Shown here: piece by piece, positions 30,056 to 41,411 of the stretch
How the letters are laid out: each line of letters opens with the position of its first letter
Numbering within the stretch: position 1 is the first letter of the stretch
Notes under the pieces: generated by a model
Seen by the model: only the letters and a program-made list of their open reading frames with translations
Told to the model about the DNA's origin: nothing
Databases searched by the model: none
Made by a program: the position numbers and the translations under genes
Assembly (NCBI GenBank): GCA_024516035.1
Contig: CM044962.1
Coordinates: 3,546,697-3,610,696 of the forward strand
Source of the DNA: Bactericera cockerelli
Lineage: Eukaryota > Arthropoda > Insecta > Hemiptera > Triozidae
DNA: 64,000 nt
Reading direction: 5' to 3'

Positions 30056-31393
30056 TATCCAGAAAACGCAGCACGAAACTTTTGGTAGTGGGTGGAAGTT
30101 GGGCTCTTTTTATCTTATATCTTCTCACAGACGGCCCTGACAAGTTAATAATAATGAAACTGTAAAATGTACTTCACTACAGCATTTTACAACAGATTTA
30201 CTTTTGACGAAATTTCAATTTCTGTGAACATGAGATGTTGAAATTTCACGTATTATTTTTTGGAGGCAAAAATGATCATATAACACGTTTTTGTACATAC
30301 ATATGTAAGTAAATACGCAACAATATAATTTATTATAGAATTTACAACAACAAAAAATTGCGAATTCAGCAGAATTGAATATTAAATTTTGTGCACTTAA
30401 ATTTTGTTAAGATTTTACAAAGATTATTCAGTTAAGTTTTATGAATATATTGTTGGACAGATACAATAATGTAACATTTTTTTGAAGGCGAAATGGATTT
30501 GATACAAGAAAAATCTTCTCGATTTTTAGGGCGCGGAATTGATAGGGAAAACCGACTCTAAACAATGACTTAAGTTATCGATGTTGTCTATTAATTTCGC
30601 CCTTAGATTATTATTATTATAAACTGGTTGGAGTTCCACAAGAGAAGCACCAATTGTCACACCGACCTCTATTTAGATCCTTTGTGACCAGTTGATTCTA
30701 ATTCTGATCTACGTCCTAATTTGAAGTAGTCAGAACGGGGGTTTTACCCTCCATTCGCTGGGAATCGTACCAGCTACCCATATTAACCTCAGCCTGGATA
30801 GGGCCGGAAATGTCACCCTCACGTGTTTGGAGGGATCAGTATAAATAAGTTTCTCTTATAGGCGAACCTGGATATAAGAGAATTCACGGGACCGAATTTT
30901 TTTCTCTTTCATATCCATCAGGTTTCTCTTATAGAGAGGTTATTTTCCCTTTTAATTGGTTAATTTGACTTGAAATTTTTCTCTCTTTCATATCCAGGTT
31001 TCTCTAATAAGGAGGTTATTTACCCTTTTAAAGAGCTTAATTTGACCTGAAAATTTTTCTCTTATATCAAAGTTTCACTTGTATCCAGGTTTCTCTTATA
31101 TCCAGTTTTCTCTTATACCCAGTTCTCTTATATCCAGGTTATCTTATATCTAGTTTTCTCTTATATCCAGGTCTCTTATATCCAGTTCTCTATCATCCAG
31201 TTTTCTCTCATATCCAGGTTTCTCTTATATCCAGGTCTCTTATATCCAGTTCTCTATCATCCAGGTTTCTCTCATATCCAGGTATCTCTTATATCCAGAT
31301 ATCTCTTATTTTCAGGTTTCTCTAATATCCAGGTTTCTCTTATATCCAAGTTTGACCGTATTATTGTCTATTTAAACGTAATAAAGTCTTTAT
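30056..31393. repeat. Reductase 3' flank with degenerate tandem repeats
   Basis: No gene was seen. 30530-30605 is related to the palindromic MITE at 40615-40850 (shared TCTATTAATTTCGCCC-type end). 30725-30830 is a 5S-SINE body fragment. 30850-31350 is a degenerate array of a short unit like TCTCTTATATCCAGGTT. Confidence 0.65.
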
Positions 31394-31394
31394 T
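31389..31394 (-). terminator. Poly(A) signal of the fatty acyl-CoA reductase gene
   Basis: AATAAA on the minus strand, overlapping the stop codon by one base (TAAATAAAG). It supports this as the true 3' end, with an extremely short 3' UTR or further signals downstream. Confidence 0.7.
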
Positions 31395-31598
31395 TAGTCG
31401 GTTTTTGACTTCGGAGAGAGGGCGGATGATGATTTCAGGCTGGTTCGGGCGAAGGAGAACAGGTGCAGTCCGACCACAGTGCAGAGGATCAGGGTTCGAT
31501 TCGAGAAGTGGCCGAGGACTGATCTGAGGAGGAGGAGCAGTAGCCAGAGACAGAGGGCCAGCAGGGAGGACTTCAGGGCTTGGTGAAGGAGGCGCTGT
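31394..31598 (-). CDS. Fatty acyl-CoA reductase last exon, membrane anchor
   Basis: Exon from acceptor CATTCCAG|ACAGCG to stop TAA, 205 bp, entering in the phase left by 33779-33522. It encodes RLLHQALKSSLLALCLWLLL with more leucines, then a second hydrophobic stretch LILCTVVGLHLFSFA. Insect reductases end with such hydrophobic segments, which fix them to the ER or peroxisome membrane. The match is by position, phase and character rather than strict sequence, since this part is poorly conserved. Confidence 0.75.
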
Positions 31599-31666
31599 CT
31601 GGAATGGTGGAAGTGGTGTGAAATTATTATTGTTAATATTTAATTATTTATTAATAGGATATGTGT

Positions 31667-31795
31667 ATGTATTGGCTTGGTTCTGGGGGCCCTTGTCAAT
31701 TATTAGCCTCCTTGTAAAGACAGTGGTAGAAGTGCTGAGTCATTCCTCCACTGTCTGGCTACCATCGTTCACGATGACGCCACCCTATGATGATG
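31667..31795 (+). repeat. Dispersed repeat (same family as 2115-2340 and 47652-47775)
   Basis: It begins TTGGCTTGGTTCTGGGGGCC and ends GCCACCCTATGATGATG, closely matching the tail of the element attached to the 38-bp array. This copy lacks the array. Confidence 0.7.
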
Positions 31796-32317
31796 TATGT
31801 ATGTACAAACAAGTAATGATAAAAATTAAAATATGTAGAAAATTGAGAACAATATTAACAAGAAAAAAAGAGAAACAACATATATGTATGTAGATAAAAT
31901 ATATACTAGCTAAACGGCATGGTTATTGCCTATGGCAATCTCTTCCACCCAACCCTTAATGTCAAATCAGTCACACCAAACATTTAGGCTGGTATGCAGA
32001 GACGATTTTGTAATCCCTATAGGGTTCACTGTAGGGTGGTCCCGAGCTTGCTATAGGGAATACTTCGACCTTGACAATTATTTATTAAAGAAACATCTGA
32101 GTGCACATGCGCACAGACGCTTTAAACAAAGGTCCCTGAATAACAAAATCAGCTGAAGGGACAAATGACCCAGGCATCCCTACAGTGAGGACTCTGCATA
32201 CAACCCTTACTGTCATGAAATTGTTTCCTACCATAAATGTAGACCACAAGCGTCTACAGGAGCTCCACTAGCTTCTGTTTCATGGCTACGAAATAGAAAA
32301 GCTGTGAACACACTCGT

Positions 32318-32500
32318 CTCAATGGCGCGTTGAATGCACCGGTTCTCGTAAGATCAAGTTAAGCAACGTCCAGCGAGGTCAAGACTTTGTGATTCTGTCA
32401 TTCCGGCCCAACGCAGGCTGGGTGAGGTTAATGTGGGTCGAAGGATTGTGAGTTTTCTGCGAATGGAGGGTAACAGCCCCTTCGCCCCCATCATGATAAA
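32318..32500 (+). repeat. 5S-rRNA-derived SINE
   Basis: GCGTTGAATGCACCGGTTCT and GTTAAGCAACGTCCAGCGAG follow 5S rRNA. The body with GAGTTTTCTGCGAATGGAGG is shared with the other copies. Confidence 0.78.
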
Positions 32501-32714
32501 TAAGATATCACAGGCCATCCAAAGGGGCAATAGCTCGAGCATCAGAGGCACGCTTCCTCTCGGTAATGAGTTGGAAGAAATATTTTACCTTTGAAATATA
32601 GAAATATAACCGGGACAAAATTGACTACCGGGTAGGTCTGTATAAAAAAATTTATTGACTCGTATGTGAGAATAAATTCGTGCATAAGCTTATAATAAAT
32701 CATAACACACTGAT

Positions 32715-33020
32715 AGTCAAGTGGTTAACCAATCGGTAACGCAATCAGTACGGTTGTGAGAGATTTCTCTCACAACGTTGTATACGTTACCGGGTACTGG
32801 ATACGTTACAAAACCGAACCGTACTGATTCCGGGTTAACGGGCTAGTCTGGTAATCCAGATAGTGTAGGGATCCGTTGGTTCGAATACCACCCAGTGCCT
32901 GAATTTTCCCTGATTTATTTGAGTTTGTGACCACATAATAATCAGACTCTGAGGGTTAGGTGTTAGAAAATGCTTTGAGCATTAACCTCGCCTGGTGGTT
33001 AACTTCCACTAAAGAATATT
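32715..33020 (+). repeat. tRNA-derived SINE (family C) with internal inverted insertion
   Basis: The tRNA-like head is split (TAGTCAAGTGGTTAACCAAT ... GGTTAACGGGCTAGTCTGG) by a short palindromic insertion around 32740-32845 built on GTAACG...CGTTAC. It continues to GGTTCGAATACCACCC and the family body. Confidence 0.65.
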
Positions 33021-33036
33021 ATTATTGTCCCGGTAG

Positions 33037-33120
33037 CTCAGGTCCCGGTAGCTCAGTGGTAAAGGCGGCACTCTGTGAATCGAGAGATCGCGGGTCCGAA
33101 ACCCAGCCGGGACATGACAA
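33037..33120 (+). repeat. tRNA-derived SINE (family A)
   Basis: The head TCCCGGTAGCTCAGTGGTAA with a B box (GGGTCCGAAACCC) and a closing GCCGGGACA resembles a tRNA, but it is followed by a shared SINE body. Other copies: 39178-39370 and 40178-40390. Copies recur with the same tail, so these are SINEs rather than working tRNA genes. Confidence 0.75.
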
Positions 33121-33521
33121 GTTTTCCTCCCATTAAGGATTTTTACACTGAGAAAAAAATTATCGAGGACATCCTTGTTAGCTAGTAAGTTATCCTTAAA
33201 CGAGGATGAATCATCCTTGTTATCTAGTAAGTTATCCTTAATAATGTTATCCTCGATAAATAAATTTCTCAAGTGTACCACATAATAATACGTCTTGGGC
33301 TTACTGTTGGAATAATGGGACTTCATAGTCCTAATCGGGCAGTATAAATAAGGCGATATTACTAAAAACCAATACTTTATTTTTACTAGTTTCATAAGTG
33401 TTACCATTTCATGTTTCCGGTGTTTGTATTCTTATATAGGGTTATTCTCGTTCAATAAATATACTTATTACTTATTATTATTATAAATTCTCATATTTGG
33501 GATTCAAACCCTCAAACTCAC

Positions 33522-33779
33522 ATCTTCGCTTTCCTCCGGGCGGCAGGCAGGGTGCCCACCTCATCCTTCATCAGATACACGCGGAGCCCAAGGGCGACCG
33601 TCTCAATGTACTGCGCCCAATTCATGTCGCCCATGTGGAAGAAGAACAGCCGCTGGTCTGCGGGGCTGAGCGAGGCCCACAGAGCGCGGACGCTGTGGTC
33701 CCGCCACGCCCATTCCCTCAGGGCGAAGTAGGCCAGAGTCTCCGAGGCGCGGTCCATTTTCCTGTACAGTTTGCAGAAC
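33522..33779 (-). CDS. Fatty acyl-CoA reductase exon (FAR_C domain)
   Basis: 258-bp exon, acceptor GTTCTCAG|GTTCTG, donor AAGAT|GTGAGT. It encodes FCKLYRKMDRASETLAYFAL, REWAWRDHSVRALWASLSPA and the closing YIETVALGLRVYLMKDEVGT. This is the FAR_C (sterile) domain pattern: YFxxREWxF near the start and LYLLKD-type sequence near its end. If the donor were not used, a TGA would follow at once. Phase fits both neighbours. Confidence 0.9.
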
Positions 33780-34383
33780 CTGAGAACGGACCAGTGGGAA
33801 GTGTCACAAAACTTACAGAAGATAGTATAGTATAGTATAGTATATTTATAAGTTAATAAGACATTGAAAAATGTATAAAACATTGTTTAAGATATGTTTA
33901 AGGTCGCAGTGACACAGAGCTTACGTAGCCGACTGCCCTAACACATTCAGCGCCACGTGTACAGTATAGTGTACACGAGTGTTCTCTACAGTGGACCGCG
34001 TGTACACTATGCTGTACACACCTCACCCTCTCTCTTTCAGAAACATTTATTATGGGGATTCGATTGTCGTGGTCCGTGGAAGTTTTTTGGTTTTTTTGGA
34101 CCAGAAAAATATCTATTTGGTGACTTATTATGGCTGTTTGATTCTACCTACCTCTTTTTCACACAAAATAAGAAGAGAAGGTTGGTCTTCAAATAAATAT
34201 CAAAACAATGTGGCGTTGCTTCCACTCTCCGTGCACATAACAGTAAAATTGAATTCTAGTACATACCAGGTTCACATGATAATCAACCGAGTGATTTGGG
34301 GTGTCCGGCTTTGGTGGGACACCCTGTATATCCGTCAGGTATTGCCTCACATAGTCCTAATTTCTATGTGAGGTGTAGACAGT

Positions 34384-34415
<32 letters not shown>

Positions 34416-35446
34416 CACAGTGAGGTTTTAACTTGGGTACTGGACGATTTGGCTTTCGTCTGTCCGTCGCGATAACTCCTGACCGGATTCTTCAAAATGG
34501 ATGAAATTTGCCTATTTTTTAGACCGATTTGGGCCACTCGCGGTCGCAGGGGTGCCGTTTTTGTGAAAAATGAAAATGATTTATCTAATTTTAGTAAATT
34601 AAGTAAGGCTCTTGAAATTTTGTAGAGTGATTAAAAAATAATATTTGATTGCAGTAGTGAAATTCTGTGATCGTGAAAGCTAAGGGGGCCGCATAGTGGT
34701 AAAAAATCGAAAAAGGGCCCCAAAAGTGGGCCGGTTGAATTTTTTACATTAAAACCCATCGAGTGGGGTTTTGACTGAAAAATGTCAATGTCTTCATGAT
34801 TAATATGACATTTCTAATTTGATAATAGAATCTGTGTGAGGTTTAATGTGCGAATTAATATCACTATACTCGGGAAGAAGTCAACATATTTTTTTTTTCT
34901 CACTATTTTAATCTTCTTTTTTCAGATTGGTATATTGGTATAAGTAGGGCTGTCGGCTACGAAAGCTCTTTGTCACTGCGACCTTAAATAGATCTTTTGT
35001 TCAGATTAATCATCAAAAGAGACTTTCATAATATTACTTCCGATAAATTTCTAATGTGAGAAATCGGAAGTATTGTGTTGTTTTTTTTTATGTGTCACAC
35101 TGTCACATCCCTATCTAGGAAGAATAATAAGAAATTAAGTGCAAGCGGGACATCCACCCAAAAAGGCCTAAACCTATTTTTTTTTTTCATAAATTTAGTA
35201 CAATGATAATAATAATAACACTCTTTAGTGGAAGGTAACCACCAGGCGAGGTTAATGCTCAAAGCATTTTCTACCACCTAACCCTCGGAGTCTAATTATT
35301 ATGTGGTTACAAACTCAAATTAATGAGGAAAAGTTCATGCACTGGGTGGGATTCGAACCAACGGATTCCTACGCTACCTGGATTACCAGACTAGCGCGTT
35401 AATCACTTGAACTACCAGTGCACCCTAAAATGCCAGCCTCACTCAC

Positions 35447-35689
35447 ATGGGTTGTCGTCCCGTCCACCTCAGGCCAGCGTCCAGGATGTAGCCGGGCAGG
35501 TAGTGCAGGAATAGGTTGAGCCAGAAGTAGACCAGCCTGTGTCGGGTAGACACGGTGGTCTGGGCCCACACAGCGTTGATCATGGGCCAGGAGGCGTAGT
35601 CCTCTGTGACCATGTCGGCGAACTGGCGCCACACCAGGGGTTTCTGAGCCGAACTGACGAAGTTGTAGATCGGGATGGACTCATCACGC
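35447..35689 (-). CDS. Fatty acyl-CoA reductase exon
   Basis: 243-bp exon, acceptor TGTTGCAG|GCGTGATGAG, donor CCCAT|GTGAGT. It encodes DESIPIYNFVSSAQKPLVWR, the strand-loop found in insect reductases as IPVYN...NPITW, and a later hydrophobic stretch LVYFWLNLFLHYLPGYILD. Phases join exons 39479-39670 and 33522-33779. The acceptor lies inside the first monomer of the 33-bp minisatellite. Confidence 0.9.
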
Positions 35690-37625
35690 CTGCAACATAG
35701 TAATAATAATTCCTGATCACGTCTGCAACATAGTAATAATAATTCCTGATCACGCCTGCAACATAGTAATAATAATTCCTGATCACACCTGCAACATAGT
35801 AATAATAATTCCTGATCACGCCTGCAACATAGTAATAATAATTCCTGATCACGCCTGCAACATAGTAATAATAATAATAATTTTTTTTATTCATATTTTC
35901 ATACTATGTCACATCATCTACCTCCTCTAAAGTACTCTTGTACTCTTGACATTTTACAATATAATTATGTTAAATCATTTCTTCATTAATCTATGTCTTC
36001 CATATTGATTTAAATTTCATTATTGCAATTTATCAAATATTTTTTAATCTCTTTCTTCATTTTATTTTCATTTAAAATATTTAAACCATAGTAATAATAA
36101 TTCCTGATCACGCCTGCAACATAGTAATAATGATTCCTGATCACGCCTGCAACATAGTAATAATAATTCCTGATCACGCCTGCAACATAGTAATAATAAT
36201 TCCTGATCACGCCTGCAACATAGTAATAATGATTCCTGATCACGCCTGCAACATAGTAATAATAATTCCTGATCACGCCTGCAACATAGTAATACTTACA
36301 ACATAGTGAGTAAGTAAGTAAGTAAGTAACATATTAATAATAATTCCTGATCACGCCTGCAACATAGTAATAATGATTCCTGATCACGCCTGCAACATAG
36401 TAATACTTACAACATAGTGAGTAAGTAAGTAAGTAAGTAACATAGTAATAATAATTCCTGATCACGCCTGCAACATAGTAAGAATAATTCCTGAACACGC
36501 CTGCAACATAGTAATAATAATTCCTGATCACGCCTGCAACATAGTAATAATAATTCCTGATCACGCCTGCAACATAGTAATAATAATTCCTGATCACGCC
36601 TGCAACATAGTAATAATAATTTCTGATCACGCCTGCAACATAGTAATAATAATTCCTGATCACGCCTGCAACGTACATAGTAATAATAATTCCTGGTCAC
36701 GCCTGCAACATAGTAATAATGATTCCTGATCACGCCTGCAACATAGTAATAATAATTCCTGATCACGCCTGCAACATAGTAATAATAATTCCTGATCACG
36801 CCTGCAACATAGTAATAATAATTCCTGATCACGCCTGCAACATAGTAATAATTCCTGATCACGCCTGCAACATAGGTATAATAATTCCTGATCACGCCTG
36901 CAACATAGTAATAATTCCTGATCACGTCTGCAACATTTTTTTTTTTTTTATATTTTTTTTTAAACATTTTATTTATTTATTAACAATATTGGATTTTTAC
37001 AAAGGTTCTTTTCCTAAGCCAATAATAAAAGCTTCTAAGAAATAATAATTCCTGTAATAATAATTCCTGATCACGCCTGCAACATAGTAATAATAATTCC
37101 TGATCGCGCCTGCAACATAGTAATAATAATTCCTGATCACGCCTGCAACATAGTAATAATAATTCCTGATCACGCCTGCAACATAGTAATAATGATTCCT
37201 GATGACGCCTGCAACATAGTAATAATAATTTCTGATCACGCCTGCAACATAGTAATAATAATTCCTGATCACTCCTGCAACATAGTAATAATAATTCCTG
37301 ATCACGCCTGCAACATAGAAATAATAATTCCTGATCACGCCTGCAACAGAGTAATAATAATTCCTGATCACGTCTGCAACATAGTAATAATAATTCCTGA
37401 TCACGCCTGCATAGTAAATAATAATTCCTGATCACGCCTGCAACATAGTAATAATAATTCCTGATCACGCCTGCAACATAGTAATAATAATTCCTGATCA
37501 CGCCTGCAACATACCTAGTAATAATAATTCCTGATCACGCCTGCAACATAGTAATAATAATTCCTGATCACGCCTGCAACATAGTAATAATAATTCCTGA
37601 TCACGCCTGCAACATAGTAATAATA
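35690..37625 (-). repeat. 33-bp minisatellite repeating the 3' splice site of a reductase exon
   Basis: On the minus strand the monomer reads GTTGCAGGCGTGATCAGGAA plus TTATTATTACTAT, about 50 copies, interrupted at about 35880-36095 and 36930-37050 by unrelated AT-rich DNA. GCAG|GCGTGATCAG differs by one base from the exon border GCAG|GCGTGATGAG. The period is a multiple of three and the monomer lacks a stop in two frames, which creates long spurious open frames. Confidence 0.9.
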
Positions 37626-38620
37626 GTCACTGTGGCAGAGTGAGTTAGCGCGCTAGGCATTGCACACATGGTGACCTGGGTTCGATTCCCAGCGGGGGAG
37701 GATTTTTTCTGCTCTGTACTTGGATGTTCGGGGTCCACTCATACCTCGTGAGGAAAAATAAGTAGTTACTTGTATGAGTAACGACCAGTGGCGGCATTAC
37801 CAGAGTAAAAAGAAATGAATATAATAGAATTCGAAATGTGAAGGAGGCTCTTAGTAATGAATGTTTCGCTACCCACAAAAACTGTGAAGAGGCCTTGTGC
37901 TTCACCACAAATAAAATCATACATACACATATCAACATAGTAATAATAATTCCGTGTCCGTGAGATAAGCTCAGATACCTAAATCACGGTGGTGAGAGGA
38001 TTATATGGACGGCCAGATCCAATGTCTAGGCTCCTCTCATGATATTAAGTTTTAATAATTCAGTGTCCGTTAGGTAGACACGGATACCTACATATATCAC
38101 CCAAAGGGTTGGGTGGAAGAGATTGCCGTAGGCAATAACCCCGCCCTTTAGTTAGGACGTATGTTTTTATATATTTTTCTATTATTTTTCATTGTTATTG
38201 TATATACATATAGTTTCCATTTTGTTTCATTGTTAAAATAATTATTTGTATTGTACATAATGTCCATTTAAATCGAATAAAGTGTTGAATAGTAATAATA
38301 GGCAAAGTTGCCTATATCACGGTGATGAAAGGATTATATGGACGCCCAGATTCAATGTCCAGGCTCCTTTCATTATGTTAAGTTTTAATAATTCCGTGTT
38401 CTTGAGACAGGCACAGATATCTATATCACGGTGGTGAGAGGATTATATGGACGGCCAGATACAATGTCTAGGCTACTTTCATGTCCCTAGATTTAAAGTC
38501 CTAATTTGAGGAGATAGACAGGACGTTGGTTGTACCCTCCATTCGCTGGGAATCGTAGCTAGCCAAATGAAACTCACTCAGCCTGGGTAGGCCAGCCTCA
38601 AATGTTGGAGTGACTAGAAT
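37626..38620. repeat. SINE and repeat cluster in the reductase intron
   Basis: 37626-37940 starts with a tRNA-like head (GGCAGAGTGAGTTAGCGCGC, then GGGTTCGATTCCCAG), a further SINE family. 37950-38500 holds three related segments with GAGGATTATATGGACGGCCA. 38515-38605 is a 5S-SINE body fragment. No gene was seen. Confidence 0.6.
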
Positions 38621-38804
38621 TTTCTTTGCGAAAAGTCTGCTCTAACCGGGAATCGAACTCGGGATCTCTGGACTACGAGCAGTTGTCACAAAAAAATGGA
38701 AACAATATAAACATTAAAGAGGAAAATATAGACAGTTATATATACACAACATATGTCCTAACTAAATGGCGGGGGGTTATTGCCTACCGTAATCTCTTCC
38801 ACAC

Positions 38805-39370
38805 AACCCTTGCTCAAAGCATTTTCTACCACCTAACTCTCAGAGTCAATTTATTATGTGGTCACAAACTCAAATTAACGAGGAAAAATTCATGCACTGG
38901 GTGGGATTCGAGCCAACGGATCCCTACACTACATGGATTACCAGACTAGCGCGTTAACCAGACTAGCGCGTTAACTTGACTACCAGTGCAACACTTGAAT
39001 GCCAGTGAAATGCAATCGTGTTGACCCAGCACCTAATTGGGAAGTATTGTGTCACTTCTCGCCCATCAGAGGGGAGGCATACTACGGGATGGGTAGGCTA
39101 CAACACAGACCACAAGCGTCCACAGTATCTCCTGTTTCATGACTACGAAATAAAAACGGCTATGTGAAACACTCATCTGTCCCGGTAGCTCAGTGGTAAA
39201 GTCGGCACTGTGGGAATCCAAAGATTCCAGAGGTCGCGGGTTCGAAACCCAGCCGGGACAAGACAAGTTATCCTCCCATTTGGGATTTTTACCACATAAT
39301 AATGTGTCTTGGGCTTACTGCTGGAATAATGGGACTTTAGTAGTCTTAATCGGGCAGTATAAATAAGGCG
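38805..39370. repeat. SINE cluster: family C (minus) then family A (plus)
   Basis: 38805-38990 is family C in minus orientation (GGTGGGATTCGAGCCAACGG). 39010-39178 is a shared body with TCAGAGGGGAGGCATACTAC, also at 3650-3805 and 57980-58090. 39178-39370 is family A with the tail AGTATAAATAAGGCGATA and an ATT microsatellite. Confidence 0.7.
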
Positions 39371-39461
39371 ATATTATTATTATTATTATTTGATTTTGTC
39401 AACTTCGAAATATTTATTCATCTTTTTTTTTTAAAAAAAAAACCAGTGTAACTTCACTTAC

Positions 39462-39478
39462 TCTGTAACTTCACTTAC
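39462..39478 (-). repeat. 17-bp duplication of a reductase 5' splice site
   Basis: On the minus strand ACAGAGTAAGTGAAGTT occurs twice in a row. The first copy spans the exon end and donor GA|GTAAGT, and the second gives an equally good donor 17 bp downstream. Confidence 0.75.
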
Positions 39479-39670
39479 TCTGTGACGCCTGTTTTCCACG
39501 CGGCCGCCAGTATAGCACTGACCACCATATCAATGGGCACCACGTCCAGCGTATTGTCGACGTCATTGAGGGTGACATGGATCAGCCCCAGGCCAGAGCC
39601 CACCATCATGCCCACCGGCCCGTAGGGTTGTCTATCCACCCCCGCACGGGCTCCCTGTAGGTCGACACGA
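39479..39670 (-). CDS. Fatty acyl-CoA reductase exon with one-base deletion
   Basis: 192-bp exon, acceptor CCCCCAG|TCGTG, donor ACAGA|GTAAGT. The first part encodes VSTYREPVRGWIDN, the second YGPVGMMVGSGLGLIHVTLN and VVPIDMVVSAILAAAW, both typical of insect reductases between the active site and the FAR_C domain. The two parts are in different frames. A CCC stands where the frame and family pattern need four C's (about 39627), and flanking exon phases also demand 193 bp. It is either a sequencing error or a disabling mutation. Confidence 0.85.
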
Positions 39671-40177
39671 CTGGGGGACAGGAGAGAGAGAGAGAGCAGG
39701 GATTAGCTTGGGGCCGAATTATAAAACAGGGTTCAAATTGAGATAAAGAGTAAGAGCTGTGTTACTACGTCATAATATTCTTCTTATTATTATTATTTAA
39801 CTCTTTATTGGTCAACTACGAACATTCAACAAAATAGGACATGCTAAAAAAATAATAAAAAAATAGAATATGTAGTGAACTAAGGGGCGAGGTTAAAGCC
39901 TGTGGCTTTCTCTTCCACCGAACCCCATACATTCCACCGTTCTTATTACAACTTCTCACTTTTCTGTTTATACTGAATAAAATAGAGAGGTTAGTTGATG
40001 GCATGGATATTGAGAACTATTACCTTTTGATGAGAGCAAATAAGTTCGAAACAGCTGTCCAGATATGTTCTGATATTCATGTACAATAATTGTACATACA
40101 TCTAATACAACTTCTCACTTTTCTGTTTATACTGATTACTGAAACTGATATTCTTATTCTTGGGTATCGATAATATG

Positions 40178-40390
40178 CCTGTCCCGGTAGCTCAGTGGTA
40201 AAGACGGCACTCTGACCACTCTGTGAATCCAGAGTTTCCAGAGGTCGCGGGTTCGAAACCCAGCCGGGACAAGACAATTTAGCCTTCCATTTGGGATTTT
40301 TACCACATAATAATACGTCTTGGGCTTACTGCTAGAATAATGGGACTTAATAGCCCTCATCGGGTAATATAAATAAGGCGATATTATTAT
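40178..40390 (+). repeat. tRNA-derived SINE (family A)
   Basis: Head TCCCGGTAGCTCAGTGGTAA, B box GGGTTCGAAACCC, tail TAATATAAATAAGGCGATAT with an ATT run. Closely similar to 39178-39370. Confidence 0.75.
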
Positions 40391-40614
40391 TATATCTTCA
40401 ACTAACCATCATATTCCAGATTAAGAGCGAAATTGAAATATATTTATTGTAAAGCAGAAAAGAACATTGGTAAAATGAAATCATAAAAAAATTTCAGAGA
40501 GGGCATCGCTGGTGGGAAAAGAGCCCTGAATGCTTCCAGCGTTTTCTCTCTCTGAATTGCCAGGAATAAAAGTTGGTAATATACAAATTCTATGTATATC
40601 TCAAGTCATTGCTA

Positions 40615-40850
40615 AGCGTTGCGTCGGTTTTCTCCATCTTACACAGTACGCAATCCGTGACTTAGCGCCACAGAGGTATTACAAAAACGTCTAACAATTT
40701 GACCCTAAGGGCGGAATTAATAGACGTTTTTGTAATACCTCTGTGGCGCTAAGTCACTGATTGCGTACTGTATAAGGTAGGGAAAATCGACACTTACCAA
40801 CGACTTAAGTTATTGATATTGTCTATTAATTCCGCCCTAAATCTTGTAAT
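40615..40850. mobile_element. Palindromic MITE in a reductase intron
   Basis: An arm with ACGCAATCCGTGACTTAGCG and an inverted arm with CGCTAAGTCACTGATTGCGT lie around a short centre near 40700. The AGGGCGGAATTAATAGAC motif recurs inverted near 40845. A diverged fragment lies at 30530-30605. Confidence 0.78.
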
Positions 40851-40889
40851 TCCGGCGGTGTCATACCAGACATTGAGTGTGTCACTTAC

Positions 40890-40999
40890 TGACTGAAGGC
40901 CGGATCATAGCTAGGGGGAGATCTTTGCCCTCGTTCCTCACCAGGTCCTCAGCGAAAGCTTTGGTTAGGGTGTACGTGTTGGGCCACTTTCCCAGAAGT
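40890..40999 (-). CDS. Fatty acyl-CoA reductase exon with the active-site YxxxK
   Basis: 110-bp exon, acceptor GTTCCAG|ACTTCTG, donor GTCA|GTAAGT. It encodes LLGKWPNTYTLTKAFAEDLV and LPLAMIRPSV. NTYTLTKAFAE carries the catalytic Tyr-x-x-x-Lys of the NAD(P)H-dependent short-chain reductase fold. The enzyme turns fatty acyl-CoA to fatty alcohol for cuticular waxes or pheromones. Phases match both neighbours. Confidence 0.92.
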
Positions 41000-41204
41000 C
41001 TGGAACAACAAGGGAAGAATAAATAGAAATGGGATATAACTAAAGGAACATCAACCTCACACAGCCTAACTCGCTGATATTTCCCAGTATCAGCCAGGTT
41101 TACAGGCATGGTCGTAGCCAGGATTTGGCTGGGGGGGTGTATACCAAGTGAACAACCAAAAATACCTAATGTTGCGTACTCCCTGGATTTTTCTAGGGGG
41201 GGGG

Positions 41205-41411
41205 GGGGGGGTGACTCACTCACACACAATAGTTCCGATATCTTCCGAAATAATAAGGGTGACTCAGTCACACACAATAGTTCCGATATCTTCCGGAATA
41301 ATAAGGGTGACTCACTCACACACAATAGTTCCGTCATCTTCCGAAATAATAAGGGTGACTCACTCACACACAATAGTTCCGATATCTTCCGAAATAATAA
41401 GGGTGACTCAC
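41205..41411 (-). repeat. 48-bp tandem array repeating a reductase 5' splice site
   Basis: Four full units at an exact 48-bp period (GTGACTCACT at 41211, 41307, 41355 and 41403, with a one-base variant at 41259). On the minus strand each unit carries GTGAGTCACCCTTATTATTT, so the donor GA|GTGAGTCAC of the exon ending at 41412 is copied in each. It ends in a G-run at 41196-41211. Confidence 0.88.

Noticed and set aside
33955..34021. Inverted repeat GTGTACAGTATAGTGTACAC / GTGTACACTATGCTGTACAC as a hormone-response element
   Set aside because: The palindrome is real, but the resemblance to a receptor site is weak and there is no promoter nearby.
35580..37501. Long minus-strand open frames encoding repeats of VAGVIRNYYYY
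   Set aside because: They arise because the 33-bp intronic minisatellite is a multiple of three with no stop in two frames. The array lies within a reductase intron with good splice sites on both sides.
35690..37625. CRISPR-like regular repeat array
   Set aside because: Units are directly adjacent with no unique spacers, and the setting is a eukaryotic intron.
39178..39262. Functional tRNA genes (also 33037, 40178, 47826, 52763, 55392, 57418)
   Set aside because: tRNA-like heads with A and B boxes, but each is followed by a shared non-tRNA body and recurs many times, so they are SINEs.
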